NCBI GenBank assembly: GCA_965223085.1
Contig: OZ244981.1
Location: 4,588,001 to 4,652,000 of the forward strand
Length of the DNA stretch: 64,000 nucleotides
Reading direction: 5' to 3'
Origin: CBDCVO01 sp965223085
GTDB lineage: Bacteria > Pseudomonadota > Gammaproteobacteria > Ga0077536
Part shown: piece by piece, positions 9,064 through 17,929 of the stretch
Layout of the letters: each line of letters begins with the position of its first letter
How positions within the stretch are numbered: the stretch's first letter is position 1
Translations under genes and position numbers: made by a program
Notes under the pieces: model-generated
The model's input: only the letters and a program-made list of their open reading frames with translations
Told to the model about the DNA's origin: nothing
Database searches by the model: none

Positions 9064-10146
9064 ATGGTCGACCAGCCGGTCCTCGCACTGCTCCAACCTC
9101 AAACCAGTCCCCAAGGTAAAATCGGTAATGATATTAATCAGTTACAATTGGCTGGGATGGCTGATCCACAAACCGGCATGTTTGCGCAAGTCTACCAACA
9201 GTTGCTGATCGCCCGTGATGCAGCACGGCACGCCAACCTCGATGCGGCAATCTTTACCGCACCCCCGTCTTTGGCAGCTACTTTGTTGCCGCCGGATCCG
9301 GACGCGGCAGCGGTCGCCGCCGAGCTGCTCGCCCCGGTAGCATTAGGGGACGCCGAGTTGGACGTCATGGCGGCTGAGGAGCCACGCGCCACGCCCAGCT
9401 TGGTGCCGCCGGGCCTGGTCATTGACGCGACGCCGCCGATACCGTCCCGCGGGTCGGTGGCACCGGAAAGCAGCGCCACATTGGCGCGGAGCGCGGTCGT
9501 TCCAGCGAGCACGCCGCTGCCGGTGGTACCAGCAGACCCGGTACAGCCGCAAACACCAGCGCCGGTCGTAGCACCGGCCGCGATCGATTTTACGGCGTTA
9601 GCGCGCGCCGGCGATGAACTACCGCAGCGGGTGGATACGCCCACGGCAGCGACGACGATTACGAGTGCCACGAGCGAGGTCGCGGTCACCCGTGCCGATA
9701 GCCGCCCCCCGCTGAGCCAACCGACCCCGGTAAGCCACCCGCGTTTTTCTGAGAACCTCAACAGTCAAGTTCTCATGCTCGCACGCGGTGGCTTGCACGA
9801 GGCAAAGATTAATCTCAATCCGCCGGAGCTCGGTCCCCTAGAAGTGCGGATTTCGATGCGTCATGACGAGGCGCTCGTCCAGCTCGCCGCGCATAACCCT
9901 GGGGTGCGCGACACCCTCGAACAAGCGCTACCGCGTTTGCGCGAGCTCTTTAGTGACGCCGGGATCCGCTTAGGCGAGTCGGCGGTCTTTGATCAACTAC
10001 CGCAACGCGAAGGTCGCGCGGATCACCAGCTGGCCGAGCTTAAAGCGCAAGCATGGCAGCTAGATATCGACGAAGTACCGCTCGATCAGCTCGAGCAAAC
10101 ATTGTCCCCACACCTTCAAGTGAGGCTCATCGACGCCTACGTTTGA
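9064..10146 (+). CDS. fliK: Flagellar hook-length control protein FliK
   Basis: Secreted molecular ruler that ends hook growth and switches export specificity. It has 360 residues. A long Ala/Pro/Val/Thr-rich variable region (about residues 60-220) precedes the conserved C-terminal Flg_hook domain, visible as LNPPELGPLEVRI around residue 255 and LRELFSDAGIRLGES. A sigma-54 promoter precedes it, and the uxs-type gene is divergent. Confidence 0.92.
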   Translation: MVDQPVLALLQPQTSPQGKIGNDINQLQLAGMADPQTGMFAQVYQQLLIARDAARHANLDAAIFTAPPSLAATLLPPDPDAAAVAAELLAPVALGDAELDVMAAEEPRATPSLVPPGLVIDATPPIPSRGSVAPESSATLARSAVVPASTPLPVVPADPVQPQTPAPVVAPAAIDFTALARAGDELPQRVDTPTAATTITSATSEVAVTRADSRPPLSQPTPVSHPRFSENLNSQVLMLARGGLHEAKINLNPPELGPLEVRISMRHDEALVQLAAHNPGVRDTLEQALPRLRELFSDAGIRLGESAVFDQLPQREGRADHQLAELKAQAWQLDIDEVPLDQLEQTLSPHLQVRLIDAYV

Positions 10147-10275
10147 GCGGCGGCGCGGCGCGCCCGTCAAGCCTCTGGCGTATCCCTCCGCATCACTGCG
10201 TAGGTCGCTGTCAATTCCTTGTCATCGCGAGCAGGCGGGGGCAATAAGTGGTTGAAACCCTGACCCTCTGGGTGG

Positions 10276-10291
10276 TGGCATGGCGCTTGCT
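10276..10291 (+). promoter_or_regulatory. Sigma-54 promoter of the fliL-flhA operon
   Basis: TGGCATGGCGCTTGCT has the TGGC and TTGC boxes at the canonical spacing. It lies 47 bases upstream of the fliL start, in the only sizeable gap (192 bases) between fliK and flhA. It probably drives fliLMNOPQR-flhBA. Confidence 0.78.
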
Positions 10292-10338
10292 ACCCCTTCC
10301 ATATCACGTGCTAGGTATTATTTCCCGAGGAGTACGTT

Positions 10339-10836
10339 ATGGCAGAGGCCGCCGCGGAAGAGGTTGAAGAGAAAGGCTCCAGCAAAAAGCTGATCATCAT
10401 CGTCGCTGCCGTTGTATTGCTAGTGGGTATCGCTGTCGGCGCGACCCTGATGATGATGGGCGGCGGTGAGGAAGCGCTCGCCGACGGCGAAGTCGTCGAA
10501 GAAGAAGCGCCGCCCGAGCCGATTTACGTTCCCCTCAATCCCGCCTTTGTCGTTAATTTTCACGACAAAAGACAACGCACGAAATTTCTCAAGGCAGAAC
10601 TCAGTGTCGCGAGCACCGAAGACGACGCCCAAGAGCTGATTGAAAAGCACATGCCGGCCATTCGCAACGTGCTCGTGTTGCTGCTCAGCCGCCAGATCTA
10701 CGATGATCTGATGACCCACGAAGGCAAAGAAAAGTTACGCGCGGATGCCTTGTCGGAAGTGCAAGGCGTGTTGGAGCAGCAAGCCGGCACGCCGATCGTA
10801 TCGGATCTGTTTTTCTCCAGCCTCGTGATGCAGTAA
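10339..10836 (+). CDS. fliL: Flagellar basal body-associated protein FliL
   Basis: Single-pass membrane protein that surrounds or supports the stator. It has 165 residues: a short acidic cytoplasmic N-terminus, one membrane segment near residues 19-40, an acidic linker, then the periplasmic domain (YVPLNPAFVVNFHDK) with the family C-terminus (VSDLFFSSLVMQ). The start ATG follows a GAGGAG ribosome site. Confidence 0.95.
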   Translation: MAEAAAEEVEEKGSSKKLIIIVAAVVLLVGIAVGATLMMMGGGEEALADGEVVEEEAPPEPIYVPLNPAFVVNFHDKRQRTKFLKAELSVASTEDDAQELIEKHMPAIRNVLVLLLSRQIYDDLMTHEGKEKLRADALSEVQGVLEQQAGTPIVSDLFFSSLVMQ

Positions 10837-10842
10837 GCCGCG

Positions 10843-11832
10843 ATGGCGAACGCAGATATTCTCTCGCAGGACGAAATCGACGCGCTGTTATCTGGCGTTG
10901 ATAACGGCGACGTCGAGACCGAAGTCGCCGAAGAAGTGGTCGAAGTGGACGGCGTGCGTCCCTACGATTTTGCGAGCCAGGATCGCATCGTGCGCGGTCG
11001 TTTGCCCACCTTAGACATGATCAACGAACGCTTTGCACGCACGCTGAGATTGCGATTGTTTTCGATGTTGCGGCGCTCTCCGATTGTGTCGGTCGAAGGC
11101 GTGCAAATGATGAAGTTCGGCGAATACGTGCACACGCTGTTGATGCCGTCGAATCTCAACATCGTCAAAATGCAACCACTGCGCGGCACCGGGCTGGTGG
11201 TATGCAACCCAAAGCTCGTATTCTCGCTAGTTGATTGTTTTTTCGGCGGCCTCGGTCGGTTTCACACCAAAATAGAAGGTCGCGATTTCACCGGTACCGA
11301 AATGCGCATCGTCCGGCGTTTGATCGATTTTGTATTCGATGCGCTGCACGATGCATGGGAACCGGTGTTGCCAGTCAACTGTGAACTGATCGGATCAGAA
11401 ATGAATCCCCAGTTCGCGAATATCGTCGGGCCGAGTGAAGTGGTCGTCGTATCGACGTTTCACGTCGAACTCGAAGGTGGCTCAGGTTATCTGCACGTAA
11501 CCCTCCCCTACACCATGTTGGAACCCCTACGTAATATGACCGATGCGAATTTGCCAGGCGATAGCGGTGATCAAGATGCGCAGTGGAATCGCATGTTACA
11601 GCATGAGATCAAAGATGCGCCCATTGAGATCACGTCGACATTGACGCATTCCGAATTGACATTACGGGACGTGCTTCGTTTTCAGACGGGCGATATTTTG
11701 GCGCTCGACTTATCTACAACGGCGGAAGCCGCGGTCGATCAGGTGCCGGTGTTTCGCGGTCACTACGGCGTGTCCCGCGGGAATTTAGCGTTGAAGGTGA
11801 CGGAGATGTTACACCATGGATCGAATACGTGA
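10843..11832 (+). CDS. fliM: Flagellar motor switch protein FliM
   Basis: Main C-ring protein that receives CheY-P. It has 329 residues. The N-terminal CheY-binding peptide ILSQDEIDALLSG (residues 5-17) is followed by the CheC-like middle domain and a C-terminal SpoA domain (DVLRFQTGDILALDL). The gene lies 6 bases after fliL. The N-terminal peptide resembles repeated motifs in the CheA linker of this cluster. Confidence 0.97.
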   Translation: MANADILSQDEIDALLSGVDNGDVETEVAEEVVEVDGVRPYDFASQDRIVRGRLPTLDMINERFARTLRLRLFSMLRRSPIVSVEGVQMMKFGEYVHTLLMPSNLNIVKMQPLRGTGLVVCNPKLVFSLVDCFFGGLGRFHTKIEGRDFTGTEMRIVRRLIDFVFDALHDAWEPVLPVNCELIGSEMNPQFANIVGPSEVVVVSTFHVELEGGSGYLHVTLPYTMLEPLRNMTDANLPGDSGDQDAQWNRMLQHEIKDAPIEITSTLTHSELTLRDVLRFQTGDILALDLSTTAEAAVDQVPVFRGHYGVSRGNLALKVTEMLHHGSNT

Positions 11833-11857
11833 AGCGCGAAGATTGGGAGAGTAGAAG

Positions 11858-12346
11858 ATGAGCGAAACCGACGAAGCGGTTGATCAAGACGCGATGGCCG
11901 ACGAGTGGGCCGCAGCGCTGGAAGAACAAGGCGCACCCGAGGGTGAAGAATCCGCGGGTGAAGCGGCGGCGCCGACCGATGCTGCCATCGAAGCCCCGGC
12001 CGAGGCCAACAACGCCGCCACGGAGCGCGTCGCGACCGCACCGATCGAAGAGCTACAGTCCGAGCCCGGCGGCACGCACGGGGCCGGCGCTGATCTCGAC
12101 TCGATCCTCGATATCCCAGTATCGCTGTCAGTCGAGATTGGGCGCACGAAACTCGATATTCGCAACTTGTTGCAATTGAACCAGGGCTCCGTTGTCGAGT
12201 TGGATCGCCTTGCGGGAGAGCCCTTGGACGTCATGGTTAACGGCACTTTGGTGGCACGGGGGGAAGTCGTAGTCATGAATGAGAAATTCGGGATCCGGCT
12301 CACCGACGTCGTCAGTGCGCACGAGCGCGTTAATCGTCTCCGCTAA
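11858..12346 (+). CDS. fliN: Flagellar motor switch protein FliN
   Basis: C-ring base protein. It has 162 residues, with an Ala/Glu-rich N-terminal extension of about 75 residues and a complete C-terminal SpoA domain (IPVSLSVEIGRTKLDIRNLL, then RGEVVVMNEKFGIRLTDV). The ATG follows a GGAGAG ribosome site 25 bases after fliM. Confidence 0.96.
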   Translation: MSETDEAVDQDAMADEWAAALEEQGAPEGEESAGEAAAPTDAAIEAPAEANNAATERVATAPIEELQSEPGGTHGAGADLDSILDIPVSLSVEIGRTKLDIRNLLQLNQGSVVELDRLAGEPLDVMVNGTLVARGEVVVMNEKFGIRLTDVVSAHERVNRLR

Positions 12347-12351
12347 CGGGC

Positions 12352-12780
12352 ATGACCGCAGCGTCATTTCCCGCCGCCATCGTCACGCGCTTCGCCGCGC
12401 TGCTCTACCCCGTTGTGGCGAGCCGATCAGTTGCCGCAGCAGAGATGCCACTGGTGCCCGGTGCGGTTCTCAACACGGCCCGCATCATGGAGGTACTCGG
12501 CGGGCTCGCATTGGTGCTGCTTTTAATCGTTGCGCTTGCTTATCTAAGCCAGCGCGTAGGTCGCTTACAACATCGACGCGGTCAGCATATACAGATCCTC
12601 GAAGGTTTGCCCTTGAGCACGCGTGAGCGTTTGCTATTAGTCGATGTCGATGGTGAGCGTGTGCTGCTGGGTGTGAGCGGCGGTCACATTGAACGCTTGC
12701 ACGTTTGTGCCCAGCGCAGCGACTTCCCAGCGCAGCTACACGATGCTATCGGTACGGATCAGCAGCGCGCTCTCGGGTGA
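12352..12780 (+). CDS. fliO: Flagellar export protein FliO
   Basis: Small bitopic membrane protein that helps assemble the FliP ring of the export gate. It has 142 residues. A membrane segment (LGGLALVLLLIVALAYLS) lies near residues 45-62, followed by a cytoplasmic domain with the FliO signature ILEGLPLSTRERLLLVDVDG. Its stop overlaps the fliP start. Confidence 0.9.
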   Translation: MTAASFPAAIVTRFAALLYPVVASRSVAAAEMPLVPGAVLNTARIMEVLGGLALVLLLIVALAYLSQRVGRLQHRRGQHIQILEGLPLSTRERLLLVDVDGERVLLGVSGGHIERLHVCAQRSDFPAQLHDAIGTDQQRALG

Positions 12781-13517
12781 TTAAGCGGCTCTTCACCATC
12801 ACCTTGCTATGTGCTTGCGCGCAGGTAGCGCAAGCACAGACCGGGTTTGAGGCGCTCTCGGTAGCCACGAACGCAGACGGCACACAAACCTATTCCTTGA
12901 CCCTGCAAGTCATGGCGTTGATGACGGCATTAACGCTATTGCCGGCATTAATTTTGGCGATGACGGCGTTTACGCGCATCATTATCGTGTTGGCGATCTT
13001 ACGCCAAGCGATCGGCGCCGCGCAGACGCCATCCAGTCAGGTGCTGATTGCTTTGGCGCTGTTTATGACAGCGTTCGTGATGACGCCGGTCATCGATCAA
13101 GTCTATGACGACGCGGTGCGGCCCTACATCGACGACGAGATCAACGCGACAGATGCTCTCCAGCGAGCCTCGGCGCCAATGCGCGAGTTTATGTTGGCAC
13201 AGACGCGTGAAACCGATCTGACATTATTTGCAGAGATCGCGCACAATGATAGCTTTGACGAACCGCAAGATGCGCCGTTTTCGATTCTCGTGCCGGCGTT
13301 TGTCACCAGTGAACTGAAAACCGCATTTCAAATTGGTTTTCTCGTGTTTATCCCTTTTTTGGTCATCGACCTCGTTGTCGCGAGCATTTTGATCTCTATG
13401 GGCATGATGATGCTATCACCGTTGATGATTTCTCTGCCATTCAAAATCATGTTGTTCGTGCTTGTCGATGGTTGGGCTCTAGTGATTGGTTCACTAGCGG
13501 CCAGTTTTTACGTGTGA
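12777..13517 (+). CDS. fliP: Flagellar export gate protein FliP
   Basis: Core pore subunit of the flagellar type III secretion gate. The frame is open further upstream, but GTG 12,777 is preferred: it overlaps the fliO stop as GTGA and gives a proper signal peptide (IKRLFTITLLCACAQVAQAQ), a known FliP trait. Conserved parts are MTAFTRIIIVLAILRQAIG, the PSSQVLIALALFMT helix and DLVVASILISMGMMMLSP. About 246 residues. Confidence 0.95.
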   Translation: MIKRLFTITLLCACAQVAQAQTGFEALSVATNADGTQTYSLTLQVMALMTALTLLPALILAMTAFTRIIIVLAILRQAIGAAQTPSSQVLIALALFMTAFVMTPVIDQVYDDAVRPYIDDEINATDALQRASAPMREFMLAQTRETDLTLFAEIAHNDSFDEPQDAPFSILVPAFVTSELKTAFQIGFLVFIPFLVIDLVVASILISMGMMMLSPLMISLPFKIMLFVLVDGWALVIGSLAASFYV

Positions 13518-13526
13518 GTAACAAAA

Positions 13527-13796
13527 ATGACCCCAGAACTCGTAATCAGTATCGGTGAACGTGCCCTCGAATTAACCATACTACTAATGCTCATTCTATT
13601 AGTGCCGGCTTTAGTGGTCGGTTTAGCAGTGAGCGTGTTCCAAGCGGCGACACAAGTGAATGAAATGACTTTGAGCTTTATTCCAAAGTTACTGGTCACC
13701 GTTCTTGTATTGATGGTTGCCGGTCCGTTTATTATAAAGTTGTTGATGAACTATACCGTGCGACTCTATGAGGCGATTCCCGGACTGATCGGCTAG
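13527..13796 (+). CDS. fliQ: Flagellar export gate protein FliQ
   Basis: Two-helix membrane subunit of the export gate. It has 89 residues, with membrane segments near residues 17-38 and 52-72, and the family pattern AATQVNEMTLSFIPKLL between them. It lies 9 bases after fliP. Confidence 0.96.
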   Translation: MTPELVISIGERALELTILLMLILLVPALVVGLAVSVFQAATQVNEMTLSFIPKLLVTVLVLMVAGPFIIKLLMNYTVRLYEAIPGLIG

Positions 13797-13821
13797 CGCG
13801 TCAAAACCTCGAGCGAGAGCG

Positions 13822-14601
13822 ATGATCACGTTCACAGATGCGCAACTATTGAAATGGTTGGTGACCTGGTGGTGGCCGTTCTTGCGTATTACGGGTTTCG
13901 TCATGGCAGCCCCTTTCATCGGTACGCGGACGGTACCCGCACGCGCCAGAATGATGATCGCGATCGGTATCGCGGTGGTGCTGGCGCCGGTCATTTCGGT
14001 GACGACGACGATTGCACCCGCGAGTGCCGAGGGTTTGTTTGTCGCCGCCCAACAAGTGTTTATCGGCGTGTTATTGGGGTTGACGCTGCGCTTCTTGTTG
14101 CTCGCTTTGGAATTGGCAGGCCAAGTTATCGCCATGCAGATGGGGCTCGGGTTTGCGGCCATGGTTGACCCCCAGACGGGTGCCCAAGTTCCCGTTGTTA
14201 GTCAAACCTATATCTTGCTCGCGACCTTATTGTTTTTTGCTTCCAACGGCCATTTATTGTTGGTGAGTTTGATCGCCGACAGTTTCGCACTATTGCCGGT
14301 CGGGACTAGCGGCATTTCGCGCGCTGGCTTGGCCGACGTCATGCTGTGGTCGGGGCAGGTTTTCGCGCAAGCACTCATTATCGCTTTACCGATGGTGGTG
14401 GCACTGCTGATCGTCAATGTCGCGGTCGGTGTGATGGGGCGCGCCTCGCCACAATTGAATATTTTCGCGGTTGGATTCCCCGTCATGATCCTCTTCGGAA
14501 TGGGCATGATTCTAACCTTGCTAGACACACTCCCATCGCAAGTAAATAACATTCTGCGCGGTGCTATTCAGGCAGCGCAGCAACTGCTGAGCACGCGGTG
14601 A
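13822..14601 (+). CDS. fliR: Flagellar export gate protein FliR
   Basis: Polytopic membrane subunit that closes the FliP-FliQ export gate. It has 259 residues with six or so hydrophobic segments and conserved family sections (LRITGFVMAAPFIG, LAGQVIAMQMGLGFAAMVDP, LNIFAVGFP). Confidence 0.95.
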   Translation: MITFTDAQLLKWLVTWWWPFLRITGFVMAAPFIGTRTVPARARMMIAIGIAVVLAPVISVTTTIAPASAEGLFVAAQQVFIGVLLGLTLRFLLLALELAGQVIAMQMGLGFAAMVDPQTGAQVPVVSQTYILLATLLFFASNGHLLLVSLIADSFALLPVGTSGISRAGLADVMLWSGQVFAQALIIALPMVVALLIVNVAVGVMGRASPQLNIFAVGFPVMILFGMGMILTLLDTLPSQVNNILRGAIQAAQQLLSTR

Positions 14602-14605
14602 CGGC

Positions 14606-15733
14606 GTGGCAGAGAATCAAGACGGGCAAGAACGAAGCGAAGAGGCGACGCCAAAAAAGCGGAGCGAAGCGCGTGAAAAGGGCCAAATTCCGCGCTCGCG
14701 GGAACTAACGACGATGTTGATTTTGATCGGCTCCGCCGGGGCGCTTTATCTCAGTACCGGCGCCGCCGTCGATGGTCTGCGTAGTGTCATGGCCGCGTGT
14801 TTTACGTTGATCGCCACCGCGCCGGCGCAGGAACAGGTTTTGATCGGGGTGCTCGGTACCGCAGTTGCAAATGGTTTTATCGCGTTTCTGCCGTTTTTTG
14901 CGCTCGCGATATTGATCGCGTTGTTCGGTCCGGCCTTACTCGGTGGGTGGGCGTGGAGCGGCTCGGGGGTCGTGCCGAAGTTTTCAAAAGTCGATCCCAT
15001 CAAGGGGTTTAAGCGGTTGTTTAGTCTCAACAGTGTCGTTGAGACGCTTAAGTCGGTCGCAAAATTTCTGCTGGTGCTGTTGTGTGCCATCGTTGCGTTG
15101 CGGCTGGAACTCAAAGAAGTCATGAATCTCGCGGTGATCAACGTAGATGTGGGCATGGCGCGGGGTCTGGAGATCTGTGGACGCTCGTTCTTGCTCATCG
15201 CCTCGGCGACGATTGTCATTGCGCTCGTCGATGTTCCTTTTCAGCTCTGGGACCACGGTCGTAAGTTGCGGATGACGAAAACCGAAGTCCGCGACGAATT
15301 GAAACAGCACGAAGGATCGCCGGAGACACGCGGTCGGATCCGTAATTTGCAACTCGAAATGGCGCAGCGGCGCATGATGGAGGAAGTGCCACAGGCCGAC
15401 GTCGTCATTACCAACCCCACGCACTACGCAGTGGCATTGCGTTTCGATGAAACAGCAATGGCGGCCCCACGCCTGGTCGCGAAAGGCCCCGATCTGGTCG
15501 CATTTCGAATTCGCGAGATCGCGCAACACTACGGCGTCAGCGTGGTCGCGGCGCCACATTTGGCCCGCGCGTTGTATTTCACGACCAAACTCAACGGTGA
15601 AATACCAGCGGGGCTTTATGTGGCCGTGGCGCAAGTGCTGGCCTACGTCTATCAACTGAAACGTCACGGTGCGGGGACGCCGCCGGTTGTACTCCCGCGG
15701 GACTTGCCGATTCCACCTGAATACCAATTCTAA
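14606..15733 (+). CDS. flhB: Flagellar export switch protein FlhB
   Basis: Membrane and cytoplasmic protein that switches export from rod/hook to filament substrates. It has 375 residues. The N-terminal basic, Glu-rich stretch (ATPKKRSEAREKGQIPRSRE) and four membrane segments are followed by a cytoplasmic domain with the self-cleavage site NPTH (Asn about 270). GTG start, 4 bases after fliR. Confidence 0.97.
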   Translation: MAENQDGQERSEEATPKKRSEAREKGQIPRSRELTTMLILIGSAGALYLSTGAAVDGLRSVMAACFTLIATAPAQEQVLIGVLGTAVANGFIAFLPFFALAILIALFGPALLGGWAWSGSGVVPKFSKVDPIKGFKRLFSLNSVVETLKSVAKFLLVLLCAIVALRLELKEVMNLAVINVDVGMARGLEICGRSFLLIASATIVIALVDVPFQLWDHGRKLRMTKTEVRDELKQHEGSPETRGRIRNLQLEMAQRRMMEEVPQADVVITNPTHYAVALRFDETAMAAPRLVAKGPDLVAFRIREIAQHYGVSVVAAPHLARALYFTTKLNGEIPAGLYVAVAQVLAYVYQLKRHGAGTPPVVLPRDLPIPPEYQF

Positions 15734-15744
15734 TCATCGAGACC

Positions 15745-17856
15745 ATGGCCTTTCCCGCGACACAGTTCCTTAATTCCCAGTTTTTGCGCAGCGTCTATGC
15801 GCAGGGCCTCGGTGCGCCCTTGTTGCTGTTGATCATCCTCGCAATGATGGTGCTGCCCTTGCCGGCGCTGCTGCTCGACGTGTTGTTTACCTTCAATATT
15901 TCGCTTGCCATCGTGGTGTTGCTCGCCGGTGTGTATTCGCGGCGACCGCTCGATTTCGCCGCTTTCCCGACGATTCTTTTGGTCGCAACCTTGCTGCGCT
16001 TAGGCTTGAATATTGCCTCCACCCGGGTGGTGCTGTTGAAAGGCCATGAGGGCACGGACGCCGCTGGGCATGTCATTCAGGCGTTTGGCGATTTTGTCGT
16101 TGGCGGCAACTACGCCGTGGGCTTTGTCGTCTTCGCGATCCTCGTCATCATAAATTTTGTCGTGATCACAAAAGGCGCAGGTCGCATTTCAGAGGTCAGC
16201 GCGCGCTTTACCTTGGATGCCATGCCAGGTAAGCAAATGGCCATCGACGCCGATTTGAACGCCGGGATAATCAACCAGGATGAAGCGAAAACACGCCGCG
16301 CTGATGTCGCGCAAGAAGCGGATTTCTACGGCGCCATGGATGGCGCGAGCAAATTTGTGCGCGGCGACGCCGTTGCCGGCATCTTGATCTTATTTATCAA
16401 TATTCTTGGCGGCCTCGTCATTGGTTCGACGCAGCACGGTATGCCGATGGCCGACGCCGCACGTGTATTCACCTTGTTGACGATCGGTGACGGCCTGGTC
16501 GCACAAATACCGTCGCTACTCTTGGCGACCGCCTCGGCGATGATGGTCACGCGGGTGTCGGCCGAGCACGACATGGGCCAACAAGTCACCTCGCAGCTAT
16601 TTGATAATCCCAAAACCTTGGGCGTAACCGCCGGCATTCTCGCCATCATGGGGGTGATCCCGGGGATGCCAAATGTGGCGTTTTTGAGCATCGCCGGGAT
16701 CGCGGGCTACGGGTCCTGGTGGTGCGTCAAGCGCCGGCGCGCGCAGACCGCGGTCGAGACCGAAGTAGAACCGCAGCCGGCAGCGCCGGCGATGAGTGAA
16801 CTGTCATGGGACGATGTCGCACCTGTCGATTCGGTGGGTCTCGAAGTCGGTTACCGCCTCATTCCGCTCGTTGATCGCAACCAGGAAGGGCCGCTCTTGG
16901 CGCGCCTACGTGGGGTACGCAAAAAACTCTCCCAAGAGTTGGGGTTCTTAGTGCCCGCGGTGCACATTCGGGACAACTTGGATCTCGATCCCACGACTTA
17001 CCGAATTTTATTGCATGGCGCCACGGTCGGGCAGTCGAGCGTGTTTCCTGGCAAAGATATGGCGATCAATCCCGGCGAAGTCTATGGCGATCTGCCCGGT
17101 ACGGTGGTCAAGGATCCGGTCTTTGGCCTCGACGCAGTATGGATAGACGAAAGTCAACGGGAGCTCGCTCAAACGCAAGGCTATACCGTTGTCGATGCCA
17201 GCACCGTCGTCGCGACGCATATGAGTCAAGTCATACAAGACCATGCGCATGAGTTACTGGACTACGACGATGTGCAAAAACTACTCGATGGCGTCGCCCG
17301 CACCCATCCCAAACTTGTCGAGGACCTCGTGCCGAACCTCGTCCCGCTGAACGTGCTCGTGCGCGTGATGCAAAACCTGCTCATCGAGCAAGTGCCGATC
17401 CGAGACGTGCGCACGATTCTCCAAGTCTTGGCGGAGCGGGCGCCTAAGAGTCAAGACACCGTCGTGCTGACCGCCGCGGTACGGGAAGCACTCTCCCGAA
17501 TCATTGTTCAGCAGATCAATGGTTTGGAAGAAGAACTACAAGTGATAACTCTCGATCATTCGTTGGAACAGTTATTGCAAAAGTCTTTAGAGGCGGGACG
17601 CGACAGCGGTTTCGTGCTGGAACCAGGCTTGGCCAATCGGCTGCTGCAATCGCTCAACGATGCGCACGCACGCCAGGAACGCAGCGGTCAGGCTTCGATC
17701 TTGTTGGTCGCGGCGCCATTACGGGAATTGCTAGCGCGTTTTGTGCGCCAAAGCATCAAGGGCATGCATGTGTTGAGTTTTAACGAAGTGCCAGAGGACA
17801 AACAACTACGCATTGTTGCCAGCGTCGGTGACGGTAGCCTCGGACAAACTTCATGA
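15745..17856 (+). CDS. flhA: Flagellar export protein FlhA
   Basis: Large ring-forming export gate subunit that docks chaperone-substrate complexes. It has 703 residues, the usual length. About eight membrane segments fill the first 330 residues. They include the FHIPEP-type cytoplasmic loop (GRISEVSARFTLDAMPGKQM), followed by a cytoplasmic domain from about residue 350. It is the last gene of the fliL operon; a 73-base gap follows. Confidence 0.97.
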   Translation: MAFPATQFLNSQFLRSVYAQGLGAPLLLLIILAMMVLPLPALLLDVLFTFNISLAIVVLLAGVYSRRPLDFAAFPTILLVATLLRLGLNIASTRVVLLKGHEGTDAAGHVIQAFGDFVVGGNYAVGFVVFAILVIINFVVITKGAGRISEVSARFTLDAMPGKQMAIDADLNAGIINQDEAKTRRADVAQEADFYGAMDGASKFVRGDAVAGILILFINILGGLVIGSTQHGMPMADAARVFTLLTIGDGLVAQIPSLLLATASAMMVTRVSAEHDMGQQVTSQLFDNPKTLGVTAGILAIMGVIPGMPNVAFLSIAGIAGYGSWWCVKRRRAQTAVETEVEPQPAAPAMSELSWDDVAPVDSVGLEVGYRLIPLVDRNQEGPLLARLRGVRKKLSQELGFLVPAVHIRDNLDLDPTTYRILLHGATVGQSSVFPGKDMAINPGEVYGDLPGTVVKDPVFGLDAVWIDESQRELAQTQGYTVVDASTVVATHMSQVIQDHAHELLDYDDVQKLLDGVARTHPKLVEDLVPNLVPLNVLVRVMQNLLIEQVPIRDVRTILQVLAERAPKSQDTVVLTAAVREALSRIIVQQINGLEEELQVITLDHSLEQLLQKSLEAGRDSGFVLEPGLANRLLQSLNDAHARQERSGQASILLVAAPLRELLARFVRQSIKGMHVLSFNEVPEDKQLRIVASVGDGSLGQTS

Positions 17857-17929
17857 GGTTGCGGGTAGCGAAGTGGCGGGTAAATCAGGGCTTACGTGTG
17901 AGAAGTAGAGTTTAGAGGACGCAAGAACG

